A DNA stretch of 5,886 nt from Micromonosporaceae bacterium (GTDB lineage: Bacteria > Actinomycetota > Actinomycetes > Mycobacteriales > Micromonosporaceae), in the NCBI GenBank assembly GCA_017354595.1, contig JAFMQQ010000225.1:1-5886 (forward strand), read 5' to 3'. Shown piece after piece: positions 5,789 to 5,886 of the stretch. Every line of letters starts with the position of its first letter. Position 1 is the first letter of the stretch. The position numbers and the translations under genes were made by a program. The notes below the pieces were generated by a model, which was not told the origin of the DNA, searched no databases, and worked only from the letters and a program-made list of their open reading frames with translations.

Positions 5789-5798
5789 GTGGCGACCG
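5766..5798. repeat. 11-bp inverted repeat across the -10 and start codon
   Basis: CGGTCGCCACG (5766-5776) and CGTGGCGACCG (5788-5798) are perfect complements separated by 11 bases that contain the TAACCT -10 candidate. The right arm includes the GTG start codon (5789-5791). As DNA it could be an operator over the promoter. As RNA in a transcript reading through from uppP, it would form a stable hairpin hiding the start codon. A transcript starting at 5789 would lack the left arm. The repeat is seen directly; both roles are inferred. Confidence 0.6.
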
Positions 5799-5886
5799 TC
5801 ATTCTGCTCCGGCACGGCCGGACGGCATCCAACGCGGGCCAGGCGCTGGCCGGCCGGCAGCCGGTGGAGCTGGACGAGACCGGGCG
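5789..5886 (+). CDS. Histidine phosphatase family protein, partial (start only)
   Basis: The first 32 codons of a phosphoglycerate-mutase-like histidine phosphatase are present, cut by the window end. The N-terminus MATVILLRHGRTASNAGQAL contains the catalytic RHG motif (R8, H9, G10), whose histidine is phosphorylated during catalysis, followed by the family's ELDETG. It resembles the actinobacterial MSMEG_4193-type phosphatases that usually follow uppP. GTG 5789 is the only possible start: an in-frame TAA lies at 5777-5779 with no start codon between, and there is no ribosome binding site, which points to a leaderless message. The substrate is not known from sequence. From family knowledge, the genes after it in related genomes include DUF3090, SCO1664-type and mshC genes; none is visible here. 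Confidence 0.9.
   Translation, partial: MATVILLRHGRTASNAGQALAGRQPVELDETG

Overview
The window is very GC-rich (third codon positions almost always G or C) and carries a gene set typical of actinobacteria: a DUF5703 protein, an F420-type luciferase-like oxidoreductase, an undecaprenyl-diphosphate phosphatase (UppP) and the start of a histidine phosphatase that lacks a Shine-Dalgarno site. Gene order and protein style suggest Micromonosporaceae or a close relative. That placement is inferred from reading, not from a search.

Layout. 1-46 is a short leader with a good ribosome binding site. 47-1342 (+) is an M20-family metallohydrolase with all its metal ligands. 1383-2063 (+) is a strongly acidic protein I do not recognise. 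On the minus strand, converging on it, is a two-gene unit: an aldo/keto reductase (3287-2316) followed by a 63-residue DUF5703 protein (2283-2092). A 132-bp divergent promoter region (3288-3419) separates that unit from a plus-strand pair: an LLM-class F420-dependent oxidoreductase (3420-4466), overlapping by ATGA with a 400-residue UppP (4463-5665). This UppP has an N-terminal extension made of a Pro/Gly-rich repeat plus a DUF4190 two-helix domain. After a 123-bp gap rich in inverted repeats, a histidine phosphatase begins at GTG 5789 and runs off the end.

Function. Only UppP has a firmly known job: recycling the undecaprenyl carrier lipid for cell-wall synthesis. The oxidoreductase, reductase and hydrolase are clear at family level, but their substrates cannot be read from sequence. 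From general knowledge, UppP followed by this phosphatase lies upstream of the mycothiol gene mshC in many actinobacteria; mshC itself is not in the window.

Most notable are the in-frame DUF4190-UppP fusion and the 5666-5788 gap. The gap holds two nearly identical AT-rich perfect palindromes with centres 41 bp apart, just upstream of a probable leaderless promoter. An 11-bp inverted repeat there spans the -10 element and the start codon. GGTACC is also strongly over-represented across the window. I saw no tRNA, rRNA, CRISPR array, insertion sequence or other mobile element.
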